NCBI RefSeq assembly: GCF_023205095.1 | Contig: NZ_CP046242.1 | Location: 2,159,001-2,223,000, forward strand | DNA: 64,000 bases | Direction of reading: 5' to 3' | DNA from: Bizionia sp. M204 | GTDB lineage: Bacteria; Bacteroidota; Bacteroidia; Flavobacteriales; Flavobacteriaceae | In this document: positions 1 through 8,802 of the stretch, one piece after another | Layout of the letters: each line of letters opens with the position of its first letter | Position numbering within the stretch: position 1 is the first letter of the stretch | Position numbers and translations under genes: made by a program | Notes under the pieces: model-generated | Seen by the model: only the letters and a program-made list of their open reading frames with translations | What the model was told of the DNA's origin: nothing | Databases searched by the model: none

Positions 1-2
1 GT

Positions 3-242
3 ATGTTTAAGTTAGATATTATTAAACGAAATATGGGATATATTCATAAAAGTATTTCTAATTATTTAATTGATGGCAACATCCGGCAAAACTTAAATAT
101 ACCAGAGGTCCGATTTAAGAATATCATTCCGAAAGCCGTGCAATTGAAGAATCAATTAATTATAAACACAGAACGGGAAATTCAGGAAGGAAGAGCAAAT
201 CAGAAAAGTATATTGCATGATTATAAAAATGCCATCACTTAA
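3..242 (+). CDS. Hypothetical protein, possibly 5'-truncated by the window edge
   Basis: An open frame of 79 codons begins two bases inside the window and ends in TAA. The product is charged and rich in Ile, Asn and Lys, with no signal peptide, membrane segment or motif that I recognise. Because the frame is open to the window edge, the ATG used here may be an internal Met of a longer protein. It precedes about 260 bp of AT-rich sequence without a clear gene. It could equally be the remnant of a decayed gene. Confidence 0.35.
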   Translation: MFKLDIIKRNMGYIHKSISNYLIDGNIRQNLNIPEVRFKNIIPKAVQLKNQLIINTEREIQEGRANQKSILHDYKNAIT

Positions 243-500
243 CAGGTCATTTAAAATTCTAAATACAACATTTAGAAAATTATCCTCTCGTGGAATATTC
301 TTAAAAGCAATTCACGATGGAGTTATGAACTAGTAGCAAGGTCTATAAACCTATTTATCCTGCAAGCTATCGGAAATAAATTGCTTTATTTAATTTTACC
401 TAACTTGGTTGCTATAATAAACAAACCAGCTCATCAATTTGCATGTAATGTGGACGTGTAGTCTGGATTCTAACTTAGCACCTTTATAAATTATTTTTTT

Positions 501-725
501 ATGAAATTAAACTTATTGTCCTGTGAAGCTCAAAAACCAGACAGACGAGCGATAGCCAAATGTATGGTTGAAATTTCAAATAACATATCTGAATCTCTAG
601 CTAATGAACTCACCGATATTCTTTTAGAAGGCGATGCTGTTGCTATTGCCGTATCTGATAAAAACTCGGGTTCGGCATTAAGAGCTTTGCGAAAATTGGA
701 TATTGATTATGAGATTATAGAGTAA
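501..725 (+). CDS. Small hypothetical protein, 74 aa
   Basis: The frame starts at an ATG after a T-rich stretch and encodes a soluble, acidic alpha/beta-like protein of 74 residues. The second half (residues 40-74) alternates helix-like and strand-like segments and ends in an acidic strand, which loosely recalls small ribosomal-L7/L12-type or ACT-like folds, but no diagnostic motif is present. There is a single-gene context: a degraded recombination-site-like sequence follows at 803-851. Function unknown; the composition and clean stop suggest a real gene. Confidence 0.5.
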   Translation: MKLNLLSCEAQKPDRRAIAKCMVEISNNISESLANELTDILLEGDAVAIAVSDKNSGSALRALRKLDIDYEIIE

Positions 726-802
726 GTTTATAATTCGTAATAGCTTATCATTTAGCAGAATAGTTAAAGCTTGACTTTCTTAAAAAAATTAACGAACTTC
801 GT

Positions 803-851
803 TTACAACTGATATAAAACATTCAAACGGTTCCATATCATATCGTTGTGA
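803..851 (+). repeat. Short attC-like site left of the 907-1377 gene
   Basis: The left box ttacaac (803-809) and right box gttgtga (845-851) form inverted ends, and the adjoining bases (gatat on the left, atatc on the right) also pair. At about 49 bp it is much shorter than the ~130-bp sites at 58-63 kb, but the right end has the same cGTTGT form. If cut as G|TT, the cassette on its right would begin at 846. Confidence 0.45.
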
Positions 852-906
852 GAATTGCTAAACGATTTGGAACATAAAAACGATTATCTTTACCAAAAGC
901 CAATAC

Positions 907-1377
907 ATGAGACATTTAATTTTTAGTTTATTAGTTTTTATTTCTTTCAGTAATGCGAGTGCTCAAAAAATTGAGAATAATAATTTCAGTTATGAAGAAG
1001 ATGTAACATTTACCATAAAACGATTTAATAATTCCAAAACAACACAATACGGAAACGGCACTGATAATAGAGTCTATATTGCACAGGGAGCGCGATTTAA
1101 GACGGCATGGATAGAAATATCCAATAATACAAAAGAAGATAAAGAAATTAATTTTGAAACGTTTTACTTAATTGACTCACAAGGAAAGAAATATCACGTC
1201 CATATTGTAGTACAATCAGGTAAAATGGGTACAACTGTCGAACGATATAAACAACAATTAAAAGCTGGAAAAGAGCGATTGTTTTTCGCAGAATTTTGGC
1301 CTCCATATCCTAAAAATGAAAAAATTGAGAGTATGGAAGTGAATGGAAAAATCATTAAGTTAAAAGAAGTCGAATAA
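907..1377 (+). CDS. Secreted hypothetical protein, DUF4352-like beta-sandwich
   Basis: A signal peptide (hydrophobic residues 4-19, cleavage after ASA-Q) leads a 156-aa exported protein. The middle contains a stretch of the type 'W-I-E-I-S-N-N-T' followed by a 'F-Y-L-I-D-S-Q-G-K-K-Y' strand pair, as in immunoglobulin-like DUF4352 domains, which act as extracytoplasmic ligand or stress domains. It sits between two degraded attC-like sequences: the 13 bases from 846 match the reverse complement of 1379-1391 at 11 of 13 positions, the relation seen for the cassettes at 57-63 kb. It may therefore be an old cassette gene. The assignment to DUF4352 is a guess from pattern only. Confidence 0.7.
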   Translation: MRHLIFSLLVFISFSNASAQKIENNNFSYEEDVTFTIKRFNNSKTTQYGNGTDNRVYIAQGARFKTAWIEISNNTKEDKEINFETFYLIDSQGKKYHVHIVVQSGKMGTTVERYKQQLKAGKERLFFAEFWPPYPKNEKIESMEVNGKIIKLKEVE

Positions 1378-1378
1378 A

Positions 1379-1510
1379 GCACTTCTCACCACAATGGCTA
1401 ATCGTAATATAGCTGTATTTTGCCTTCCGGAACATCGTTTTCCATTAAACTTTCTAATTTGTAGAAAATACTCAACTGACCAAGTCGCCACTATAGTTAG
1501 CCGAAAACGA
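1379..1510 (+). repeat. Degraded attC-like site right of the 907-1377 gene
   Basis: The sequence gcacttctcaccac (1379-1392) directly after the stop codon is nearly the reverse complement of the cassette start at 846 (ttgtgagaattgc). The rest is decayed: an imperfect pairing remains between ggctaat near 1396 and ttagccg near 1497, and a ccttccgg element lies at 1424-1431. No intact GTTG right end remains. Confidence 0.35.
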
Positions 1511-1573
1511 TAATGAAATTAAAAACTCACATTAAAAATTGCTTATCTAATAAAGTAAAGACCCAATATTCTT

Positions 1574-1861
1574 TTAAAGTTTCCGCCTCACAGACCCCGT
1601 AAAATCCTCCAATTCGTCTTTTACTTTATTCAGTTCGTCTTGAACATCTTTGGTAACGCTGGTATCAATGCCATTTTTTTCGGCACTTTTGGTGATTTCA
1701 GATTTCAGGTCGTTGGACGCATCTTTAAGCATGCGCATACCTTTACCCATTCCGCGAGCTATTTCAGGAATTTTATCGGCACCAAAGACCATGACTACTA
1801 TAAATAGTATAAACATGATTTCGGTAGTACCTATAAATAAGTATATGGCTTGTTGTATCAC
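1574..1861 (-). CDS. tatA: Sec-independent translocase subunit TatA/TatE
   Basis: This 95-aa protein has the TatA architecture: a short periplasmic N-terminus, one hydrophobic helix (about residues 12-29), then the hinge with F-G and an amphipathic helix beginning 'IPEIARGMGKGMR', followed by a charged tail. TatA oligomers form the pore through which TatC passes folded twin-arginine proteins across the inner membrane. The usual hallmark F-G-x-x-(K/R)-(I/L)-P-E is visible as 'FGADKIPE'. It is transcribed away from the M1 peptidase terminator and stands alone here; tatC is not in the window. Confidence 0.92.
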   Translation of the reverse strand: MIQQAIYLFIGTTEIMFILFIVVMVFGADKIPEIARGMGKGMRMLKDASNDLKSEITKSAEKNGIDTSVTKDVQDELNKVKDELEDFTGSVRRKL

Positions 1862-1896
1862 GATGCAAATATAGTAAGTAGTTTGATACGAATAAA

Positions 1897-1924
1897 AAAA
1901 GCCGACTGTTAAAAGTCGGCTTTT
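1897..1924 (-). terminator. Rho-independent terminator of the M1 peptidase gene
   Basis: A perfect 10-bp stem, aaaagccgac (1897-1906) with gtcggctttt (1915-1924), encloses an 8-base loop. On the minus strand it ends in a U-run just after the peptidase stop codon. Confidence 0.85.
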
Positions 1925-1942
1925 AATAAAATATTATAATAA

Positions 1943-4252
1943 TTAATCTTTTTTCTTATCCTTGAACTGATCAAACTGGCTTTGTTTCACTTCTCGTGGC
2001 CACGAATTGTTTGATGTATCTACATCAGCTGTCTCTAAATTAGGATCGACAGTAATTTTAACAATCTCCTTATCAGACGCTACTGCTTTGCTTACTTCTT
2101 TATCATTTAAGCGCCAGATTTGTGCTGGATATTTTTCCATTTTGGTTGTACCATCGGCATAGGTATACTCCACTATAATTGGCATGACTAATCCGCCTGG
2201 CTTCTCAAACGTTACGCTGTAGAAATATTTAGGTTGTTTAATTTTAGCACGTTCTTCAGGTGTAAAATTATCCATTACATATTCCTTTAAAGTTGGTGAG
2301 TTTTCTAAAAGCGTCCCATTTTTCATGTCTTCAGTAAATTCCTCACTTCCTTCTTCAACCATATAAACCAAAGGTGGTAAATCGCTCATTTTCATGCCAC
2401 GTTGTTTTACCATTTCTTTAATACGTGCATTAGGTTCCGATGAAACATAATATTTTTTCACCTCTTTAACACCCATATCTACATAATCTGTTGTATAAAA
2501 CCAACCTCTCCAAAACCAATCTAAATCGAATGCCGATGCATCTTCCATAGTTCTAAAGAAATCTTCTGGTGTTGGGTGCTTAAACATCCAACGGTTTGCA
2601 TATTCCCTAAAGGCATGGTCAAACAACTCACGCCCCATAACGGTTTCTCTTAAAATGTTTAGAGCTGTAGCCGGTTTTCCATAAGCATTATTTCCAAACT
2701 GATAGGTGTTTAAACCTTTAGTCATAATAGGCGCAATATAATCTTGATCGCCACCCATATAAGGTACAATGTTAGCGGCTGGTCCACGACTTGATGGATA
2801 TTTATCATGTCCTTCAGATAAGGCGGCTGGATACCACTCACCAAAATCTTGTTCAGCTACATATTGAGCAAAGGTATTTAAACCTTCATCCATCCAAGTC
2901 CACTGACGCTCATCACTATTTACAATCATTGGGAAATAGTTATGGCCTACTTCATGGATAATAACACTAATCATCCCGTATTTAGTACGATCGCTGTATT
3001 TTCCATCTTTATCTGGACGTCCGTAATTAAAACAAATCATTGGGTATTCCATTCCTTGTTGCTTGGCATGAACCGAAATAGCTTTATGGTATGGATAATC
3101 AAATGTCATACGTGAGTATGTTTTTAATGTACTTGCCACGGCATAGGTGGACCACTCTTCCCATAACGGGTTTCCTTCTTTCGGGTACATAGAAACAGCC
3201 ATGACATCTCTGTCGCCAATTTTAACTGCCATCATATCCCAAATGTATTTTCTAGACGTTGCAAATGCAAAATCTCGAACATTTTCTGCCGAATATTTCC
3301 AGGTTTTACTCCCTGTTGCACGACCTTTTTCTGCCTTTTCAGCTTCTTCCTGTGTTACAATAAAAACAGGCTTATCATAGGATTTTTGCGCTTGTTCGTA
3401 ACGCTTCATCATGTCTTTTGAAAACACCTCTTTACGGTTGGTTAAAACACCCGTTGCATCCATAATATGATCTGAAGGCACCGTAATATTCACTTCATAA
3501 TTACCAAACGGTAAAGCAAATTCATCACGTCCCCAGAATTGGGAGTTTTGCCAACCTTCTACATCACTGTAAACAGCCATTCTTGGAAAGAACTGTGCAA
3601 TAATATAGTTTCTATTACCATCTTCTGGGAAAAATTCATATCCAGAGCGTCCACCCATATTTACATAATCATTAATATTGTACCACCATTTGATAGAGAA
3701 TACAAACTTATCACCTGTACCCATTGCTTTTGGCAATTCAACACGCATCATGGTACGATTTATCATGTGTGGCAATGCTTTTCCGCTAGCATCTGTAACG
3801 GCTTCTATTTTAAAACCACCATCAAAACCGTCTGTCATATATTCTGAAGCAAAGCTACCAGCTTGTTGTGCTCCACGTACACCACTACCTTCAATTAAAG
3901 GCGACTGTGAATCTTTAGCACGCATATTTTGATCTAGCTGCACCCATAAATACTTTAAAGGATCCGGTGAATTATTAGTGTATGTAATAGTTTCAAAACC
4001 GGATATTGTGGCTTTGTCATCATCCAACGTTAAATCCATTTTATAATCTGCTTGCTGCTGATAATAAGCTGGACCTGGTGCTCCCGATGCTGTACGGAAC
4101 ATATTTGGTGTTGAAAATTCATCATACAATTGTTTGAATTTATTATTGTTTGTATGACCTGGTTTGCGTTCTGGTTTCTGTTCCTCATCTTGAGCAAATG
4201 CTCCAAGGGAAACAAATAAAGCAGATAGAAAAAGATACTTTAGTTTTCTCAT
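1943..4252 (-). CDS. Secreted M1-family zinc metallopeptidase
   Basis: A signal peptide (residues 1-20, ending A-F-A-Q) is followed by a 769-aa M1 (gluzincin) peptidase. The zinc motif HEVGH is at about residues 433-437 and the third zinc ligand, Glu in 'MDEGLN', lies 19 residues after the second His (about 456), exactly the HExxH-x18-E spacing. The N-terminal beta domain precedes the catalytic domain, and a C-terminal region of about 150 residues ends in a Lys-rich tail. The family cleaves N-terminal residues from peptides in the periplasm or outside the cell. The GAMEN motif of classical aminopeptidases is replaced by a Q-G-M-E-Y stretch ('KQQGMEYP'), as in this Bacteroidota subgroup. The DUF6702 gene lies 64 bp upstream on the same strand, a common pairing in flavobacteria, so cotranscription is likely. 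Confidence 0.92.
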   Translation of the reverse strand: MRKLKYLFLSALFVSLGAFAQDEEQKPERKPGHTNNNKFKQLYDEFSTPNMFRTASGAPGPAYYQQQADYKMDLTLDDDKATISGFETITYTNNSPDPLKYLWVQLDQNMRAKDSQSPLIEGSGVRGAQQAGSFASEYMTDGFDGGFKIEAVTDASGKALPHMINRTMMRVELPKAMGTGDKFVFSIKWWYNINDYVNMGGRSGYEFFPEDGNRNYIIAQFFPRMAVYSDVEGWQNSQFWGRDEFALPFGNYEVNITVPSDHIMDATGVLTNRKEVFSKDMMKRYEQAQKSYDKPVFIVTQEEAEKAEKGRATGSKTWKYSAENVRDFAFATSRKYIWDMMAVKIGDRDVMAVSMYPKEGNPLWEEWSTYAVASTLKTYSRMTFDYPYHKAISVHAKQQGMEYPMICFNYGRPDKDGKYSDRTKYGMISVIIHEVGHNYFPMIVNSDERQWTWMDEGLNTFAQYVAEQDFGEWYPAALSEGHDKYPSSRGPAANIVPYMGGDQDYIAPIMTKGLNTYQFGNNAYGKPATALNILRETVMGRELFDHAFREYANRWMFKHPTPEDFFRTMEDASAFDLDWFWRGWFYTTDYVDMGVKEVKKYYVSSEPNARIKEMVKQRGMKMSDLPPLVYMVEEGSEEFTEDMKNGTLLENSPTLKEYVMDNFTPEERAKIKQPKYFYSVTFEKPGGLVMPIIVEYTYADGTTKMEKYPAQIWRLNDKEVSKAVASDKEIVKITVDPNLETADVDTSNNSWPREVKQSQFDQFKDKKKD

Positions 4253-4316
4253 AGTTGGTTTGTATTACTATATAATTGATTGGAAAATTAACACTTTTTT
4301 AAGGTAATGAATTACA

Positions 4317-4820
4317 TTAATTAAAGTTTAACATTCCTTTATCATTTTGTTTTATCAGTATAAAGCTATTATTCTCATCATTAATATTGGTTCTTACAAT
4401 ATTTTTCTGGTCAGGAAACAAATCGAATAATACTTGATTACTAACTTCAAATGATTGGATTGAAGGCACATTTGTAATTTCTAAATAACAATACACAATG
4501 TCATTTTCATATTCTTTACCTAAAAACACCATATTAGCGTGCTTGCCATTGATGGTTATCGCCATTTTTTCAACAAGATATTTTCCAATATATTGGTTTA
4601 CATTTTTAGACTCACTTTTGGCTGCTAATGTTACAGTTTCGTCATATCTTGTGCGAATTAAACGCTCGAAATCATCTACAAATATTCGGGTTATAATTTG
4701 AACGGATTGTTTTTCTTTTACATATTCAATTTGCGTAATACTCACATAATATTTGTGTGCTGACGAAAAAGCTAGAAGTGGAATAATGGCTAAAATGAAT
4801 AGGTATTTAAGTAATTTCAT
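4317..4820 (-). CDS. DUF6702 family exported protein
   Basis: This 167-aa protein begins with a hydrophobic signal segment (residues 4-20) followed by 'AHKYYVSITQIEY', a typical start of DUF6702 proteins. The family is found in Flavobacteriaceae beside M1 peptidases and is predicted to be periplasmic or surface exposed; its role is unknown. The gene lies just upstream of the M1 peptidase and in the same direction. It has no catalytic motif. Confidence 0.8.
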   Translation of the reverse strand: MKLLKYLFILAIIPLLAFSSAHKYYVSITQIEYVKEKQSVQIITRIFVDDFERLIRTRYDETVTLAAKSESKNVNQYIGKYLVEKMAITINGKHANMVFLGKEYENDIVYCYLEITNVPSIQSFEVSNQVLFDLFPDQKNIVRTNINDENNSFILIKQNDKGMLNFN

Positions 4821-4886
4821 TTATTTGTGATTTTTAAAATGCTAATGTAGTTATTCATTGGGTTCAAAAATTATTCCATCTTAAAA

Positions 4887-5690
4887 TTACGGATACTTTA
4901 TGTTTTTATTAGCATAATAAATAAACAGCTTTTCTTTAAGATACTCATAGTGATTAACCGCTGATTTGTTTTTACAACGTTCTAGAAAGTCTGGTTGTTC
5001 TGAAACAAAAAAGAGAAATTCCATAACATATACATCCTCCAAAGGGTAATCGGCAAAAACAGTTTCCGAAATATGGGTTCTTAAATGATACATAAGCGCT
5101 TCTTTTTCTTCTAATTGCACATACGTTTTCATTTCTTTGGTTCTACCGGTGATAGCATTAATAACCGGAACCAACCTAATTGAAGCTCCTAAACCTCCTA
5201 AAGAGCCACCGAGTTTTGGGTGTAAATCGCCAGCATCTTTTAAATGTCGTTGTGTCTGTGTTAATGGTTTGCCTTGATAACTGGGAATACCCGCTTTTTT
5301 AGATGTCATGGGTTCGCCTTCCACATTAGCCACATCAGAATTCATATTTCCCGTTAAAACTTTTCCAACGATTACCTCATCTAGTTTATTTACGTGTTCC
5401 AATAAGGTAATAACTACTGTTCCGTTTTTATAAGTTTCTTGGTCCACCATAAGCATTTGCAATTCATGCTGAAGGGACGAAAAAATTAAGGTATCCTGTA
5501 ACTTGACTTCAATTTCAAACAGTCCAAAACTATTAGTAATAGTGTTCTTTTTTGATGATTTATTAATAACATGAACATTCTCGGCATCTTGAGATGTTAG
5601 TACTTTTCCCCGAAGCATTTTAGTTTGCGCAACCACATGGTGCTGCGTAAAACCACAAACCAAAATCAGGATGCATAGGAATTTACCCAT
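4887..5690 (-). CDS. Carboxypeptidase-regulatory-like secreted protein, paralogue 1
   Basis: This 267-aa exported protein has a signal peptide (residues 1-21) and a beta-sandwich of the CarboxypepD_reg-like type with 'NVHVINKSSKKNTITNSFG', the repeated signature of the SusC/TonB plug-preceding domain. A second, conserved region contains 'VVGKVLTGN' and 'MTSKKAGIPSYQGK'. The C-terminal ~60 residues are helical and contain 'FLERCKNKS'. The domain is usually a surface or periplasmic binding module; a receptor barrel is absent here. It is the last of four tandem paralogues, with a 7-bp gap to the previous one, so the four form one operon. Confidence 0.82.
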   Translation of the reverse strand: MGKFLCILILVCGFTQHHVVAQTKMLRGKVLTSQDAENVHVINKSSKKNTITNSFGLFEIEVKLQDTLIFSSLQHELQMLMVDQETYKNGTVVITLLEHVNKLDEVIVGKVLTGNMNSDVANVEGEPMTSKKAGIPSYQGKPLTQTQRHLKDAGDLHPKLGGSLGGLGASIRLVPVINAITGRTKEMKTYVQLEEKEALMYHLRTHISETVFADYPLEDVYVMEFLFFVSEQPDFLERCKNKSAVNHYEYLKEKLFIYYANKNIKYP

Positions 5691-5697
5691 AACACGT

Positions 5698-6441
5698 TCA
5701 CCTTTTTATATTTTGTTTATAGCGTTCCAATTTTTCAACTAAAAACTGCAAAACATCAATTCCATTTATACTTTTACAACGCTCTAAAAATTTCGTATCT
5801 TCAGAACAAAAGTAAAAATAATCCATACGCAAAGCTGGTTCTAATGGATAATTAGTAAACAAATCAGCCTCATGAGCCACGCGAATTTTGTGCAAAAGCT
5901 CATCTTTCTCTTCGAGTTCTGCTTGCCTTTTATAGCGTTCAATGTTGCCATTAATGGTGTTTACCAGCATGCCAATCATACCACTTTTAGCATAACTTAA
6001 ACGCCTTTCGGTTTGGGTGGGCATTTTTCCTTGAAAACTAGGAATACCTGCTTTTTTAGCTGTCATGGGTTCGCTTGCTATGGATTGAACATCTTGCAAT
6101 AAATTACCTGAAAGCACTTTTCCTACCACGACTTCATCCAGCATATTTACTAAAGGCTCCAAAAACACCTGAATTTGTTTCTCCTGAAGCATTTCAGCGT
6201 CTACAACCAAAGAAATTAATTGATGCTGAATAGATGAAATTATAATGACATCATTCAGCTTTCCCGGAATTACAAACGCGCCAGAAGCATTGGTAATGGT
6301 GAATTTTTTTGATGTTTTATTAATAATATGAATATTTTCAGCATCTAAATTTGTGATAACCTGACCTTCCAAATCTATAGTTTGAGAAAACATATTTGCG
6401 GTGAAAATAAATAGTAAGAATCCAAATCTAATCGCTTTCAT
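5698..6441 (-). CDS. Carboxypeptidase-regulatory-like secreted protein, paralogue 2
   Basis: A 247-aa paralogue with signal peptide (to about residue 19), the beta-sandwich signature 'NIHIINKTSKKFTITN', the central 'VVGKVLSGNLLQDV' and 'MTAKKAGIPSFQGK' blocks and the C-terminal 'FLERCKS' helix. It lacks the Gly/Leu-rich segment present in paralogue 1 between the two halves. Its start codon lies inside the end of the upstream gene (14-bp overlap), which indicates translational coupling. Function is unknown; a role in envelope assembly or binding is only inferred from the domain. Confidence 0.82.
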   Translation of the reverse strand: MKAIRFGFLLFIFTANMFSQTIDLEGQVITNLDAENIHIINKTSKKFTITNASGAFVIPGKLNDVIIISSIQHQLISLVVDAEMLQEKQIQVFLEPLVNMLDEVVVGKVLSGNLLQDVQSIASEPMTAKKAGIPSFQGKMPTQTERRLSYAKSGMIGMLVNTINGNIERYKRQAELEEKDELLHKIRVAHEADLFTNYPLEPALRMDYFYFCSEDTKFLERCKSINGIDVLQFLVEKLERYKQNIKR

Positions 6442-7207
6442 GAGTATGAGCGATTTTTAGATTTTGTTTGAAAACGCGTAATTTTTCAATTAGATAATTC
6501 AAAATTTCAATAGATGATTTGTTTTTGCAACGCGCTAAAAAATCTGGTTGTTCGGAAGCAAAGTAAAAATACTCCATAACATATTCATCTGGTAACGGAT
6601 TTTCAGTGAACAAATCGTTAGAAAGCTCGTTCTTTATACTAAACATTAAATCGTCCTTCTCCTCTAATTTAACCTGTTTTTTCAACTTTTTGGTTCTACC
6701 CGAAATGGCATTTAAAATAGGATTGAGCGGAATGATCCCGCCTCCCGTAGTCGCTTCGTTTAATTTGCGTTCGCTTTGGGTTTTAAGCGGTCCTTGATAA
6801 CTGGGAATGCCTGCTTTCTGAGATGTCATCGGTTCCTCTTCAACACTAGAAACATCTAACACCATGTTCCCTGTTAATATTTTTCCAACGACTACTTGAT
6901 CCAATTCATTTAATTGCTCTTCTAAAGTAACCACCAAGGTTTTATTTTGTATAATTTCAGCATCTATTAAAACAGATGTAATTTTATGTTGAATAGATGT
7001 AAAAATCAACGTATCATTTATAGTTGCAGAAATCTGAAACGCCCCATCAGCATTAGTGATCGTAAATTTTTGTGCCGTTTTATTAATAACGTGAATGTTC
7101 TCTACGTCTGTTGTACTTTGCACTTTCCCGGATAGCACTATAGTTTGTGAGTAACTTTGTTGAACTGTAACCAACAGCAATAAAAGAAATAATTTAATTC
7201 TGCCCAT
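6428..7207 (-). CDS. Carboxypeptidase-regulatory-like secreted protein, paralogue 3
   Basis: A 259-aa paralogue, closest by eye to paralogue 1: signal peptide, 'NIHVINKTAQKFTITN', 'VVGKILTGNMVLDV', 'MTSQKAGIPSYQG' and 'FLARCKNKS'. It overlaps its downstream neighbour by 14 bp and its upstream neighbour by 14 bp. The two equal overlaps suggest that the gene was duplicated together with its junction. No catalytic residues are evident. Confidence 0.82.
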   Translation of the reverse strand: MGRIKLFLLLLLVTVQQSYSQTIVLSGKVQSTTDVENIHVINKTAQKFTITNADGAFQISATINDTLIFTSIQHKITSVLIDAEIIQNKTLVVTLEEQLNELDQVVVGKILTGNMVLDVSSVEEEPMTSQKAGIPSYQGPLKTQSERKLNEATTGGGIIPLNPILNAISGRTKKLKKQVKLEEKDDLMFSIKNELSNDLFTENPLPDEYVMEYFYFASEQPDFLARCKNKSSIEILNYLIEKLRVFKQNLKIAHTHESD

Positions 7208-7979
7208 TAGTTTGTTTTAAAAACAATTCGCTTTGTTCCTGCAAGAACTCCATACGATTCAATTCGTTTTTCTCTCCTAACATGCTGACTTCAAATCCGT
7301 TTTCCAAACAAAATGCAAAAAATGGTTCAACCTGTTTTAAAGGAATATTGTACGTTTCATTAATGTATTGTGGTGAATAAATATCGGCTAAATCCAATGG
7401 TCTTTTATCACGAAGTAATTGAACAGATTCTTTTTTTAAAGATGCATTTAATAATTTATTGATTCCAAAAATATTTGCAAAATTCAACCCATTATAAAAA
7501 ACACCAGGATCGGCAGCTATATTTTGTGGTTTTGTAAATTCATCTTCACCAAATTCCAAATTGCTCAAATCGCCAAAACTCATAAGAATTGCTTTTTGAG
7601 TTTCGGCATTTTTAATATCAACTAATAAATCGCCTGTTAACTTGGATGGCAACAAAATTACTTCGCTTAAGGTATTAATAGCTTCCACTAAAAATAAGCG
7701 CAGTTTTTTAGAATCAATAACATCTTGAGTTATCACAACTGTTCGTGCTTCATATTGTAAAGCCGAAACCTCCAACACATCTTTAATAGCCACTTCCATG
7801 ATAAAATCACCATCAATATCCGCAATGGTTCCTTTGTTAGATGAAATATTAAAAATGGTAACACCTTCCACATCGCTATTCGCTATAATTTTCCCTTCCA
7901 CTTCAACACGTGTTGTATTTTGAGAAAAAACAGTTCCAATTGTAAATAAGAAGAGAAATCCGAGTAATTGATGTTTCAT
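7194..7979 (-). CDS. Carboxypeptidase-regulatory-like secreted protein, divergent paralogue 4
   Basis: The first gene of the four-gene operon encodes 261 aa with a signal peptide (to about residue 19) and a recognisable beta-sandwich ('GVTIFNISSNKGTIADIDGDF'-like pattern), but the second half is much diverged: the 'VVGK..GN' block reads 'ILLPSKLTGDLLVD' and the C-terminal Cys motif is 'AFCLENGFE'. It probably represents the oldest copy or a partner with a different ligand. About 110 bp separate it from the divergent pepE, leaving room for both promoters. Confidence 0.78.
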   Translation of the reverse strand: MKHQLLGFLFLFTIGTVFSQNTTRVEVEGKIIANSDVEGVTIFNISSNKGTIADIDGDFIMEVAIKDVLEVSALQYEARTVVITQDVIDSKKLRLFLVEAINTLSEVILLPSKLTGDLLVDIKNAETQKAILMSFGDLSNLEFGEDEFTKPQNIAADPGVFYNGLNFANIFGINKLLNASLKKESVQLLRDKRPLDLADIYSPQYINETYNIPLKQVEPFFAFCLENGFEVSMLGEKNELNRMEFLQEQSELFLKQTNGQN

Positions 7980-8092
7980 AGTGGTAGGTTTAGTTGTGAT
8001 AAAGAAACTATTTCAAATCTTAATTAAAATGCAAATAGTAGATAAACTTTTGTTAAATCCAATGTTTACTTAAATTTACAAAAATTTGGCTT

Positions 8093-8800
8093 ATGAAACA
8101 ATTACTTATTGCAAGCACATCAACTATTCATGGTAGTGGATATTTAGATTATTTATTGGAAGAATTGCAGGTGTTTTTTAAAGATTGCCAAACTATTTTA
8201 TTTATTCCTTATGCACGACCAGGCGGTATGTCGCATGATGAGTATACCCAAAAAGCACGTGAGGCTTTTCAAAAAATTAATAAAAACGTGATTGGGATTC
8301 ATGAGTTTGAATCGGCTACCGAAGCAATAAATCAAGCTGAAGGTATTTTTACAGGTGGAGGTAATACCTTTGTTTTGCTTTCTCAATTGTATAAAAACAA
8401 CTGTATGGAAGCTTTAAAAAATGCCATTCATGCCGGCATACCATATTTAGGAACTAGCGCTGGCAGTAATATTTGCGGTTTAACTATTAATACCACCAAT
8501 GATATGCCTATTGTATATCCGCCAACGTTTAAGGCACTAGCCTTTGTACCATTTAATATTAATCCTCATTATCTAGATCCCATCCCGAATACCAAACACA
8601 TGGGTGAAACCCGCGAAACACGAATTAAAGAATTTCATGCATACAACACATTTCCTGTTGTTGGATTACGTGAAGGTAGTTGGTTAGAAGTAAAAGGTAA
8701 ATCCATCACCTTGAAAGGAACTTTAGATGCTCGAATTTTTGAATATGAAAAGGAACCTTATGAAATTAAAACGGATACTAGCTTACAGCATTTAACATAA
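8093..8800 (+). CDS. pepE: Dipeptidase E (peptidase family S51)
   Basis: The 235-aa length and the motif G-T-S-A-G-S-N with Ser122 as expected nucleophile identify peptidase E, which hydrolyses dipeptides with N-terminal Asp in the cytoplasm. Other family marks are 'LFIPYARPGG' near residues 36-45, 'GIFTGGGNTF' (84-93) and 'NINPHYLDP' containing the catalytic His. The family has a Ser-His-Glu triad. It is followed after 2 bp by a GNAT gene, which suggests cotranscription. Confidence 0.94.
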   Translation: MKQLLIASTSTIHGSGYLDYLLEELQVFFKDCQTILFIPYARPGGMSHDEYTQKAREAFQKINKNVIGIHEFESATEAINQAEGIFTGGGNTFVLLSQLYKNNCMEALKNAIHAGIPYLGTSAGSNICGLTINTTNDMPIVYPPTFKALAFVPFNINPHYLDPIPNTKHMGETRETRIKEFHAYNTFPVVGLREGSWLEVKGKSITLKGTLDARIFEYEKEPYEIKTDTSLQHLT

Positions 8801-8802
8801 GT

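Noticed and set aside
245-430. Possible attC remnant near the left edge (tacaacattt, tcctctcgtgga)
   Set aside because: The fragments resemble parts of the repeats but no end pair or GTTG junction could be matched.
3539-3932. Two plus-strand frames within the M1 peptidase gene
   Set aside because: Both lie opposite well-conserved peptidase sequence and carry no recognisable motif.
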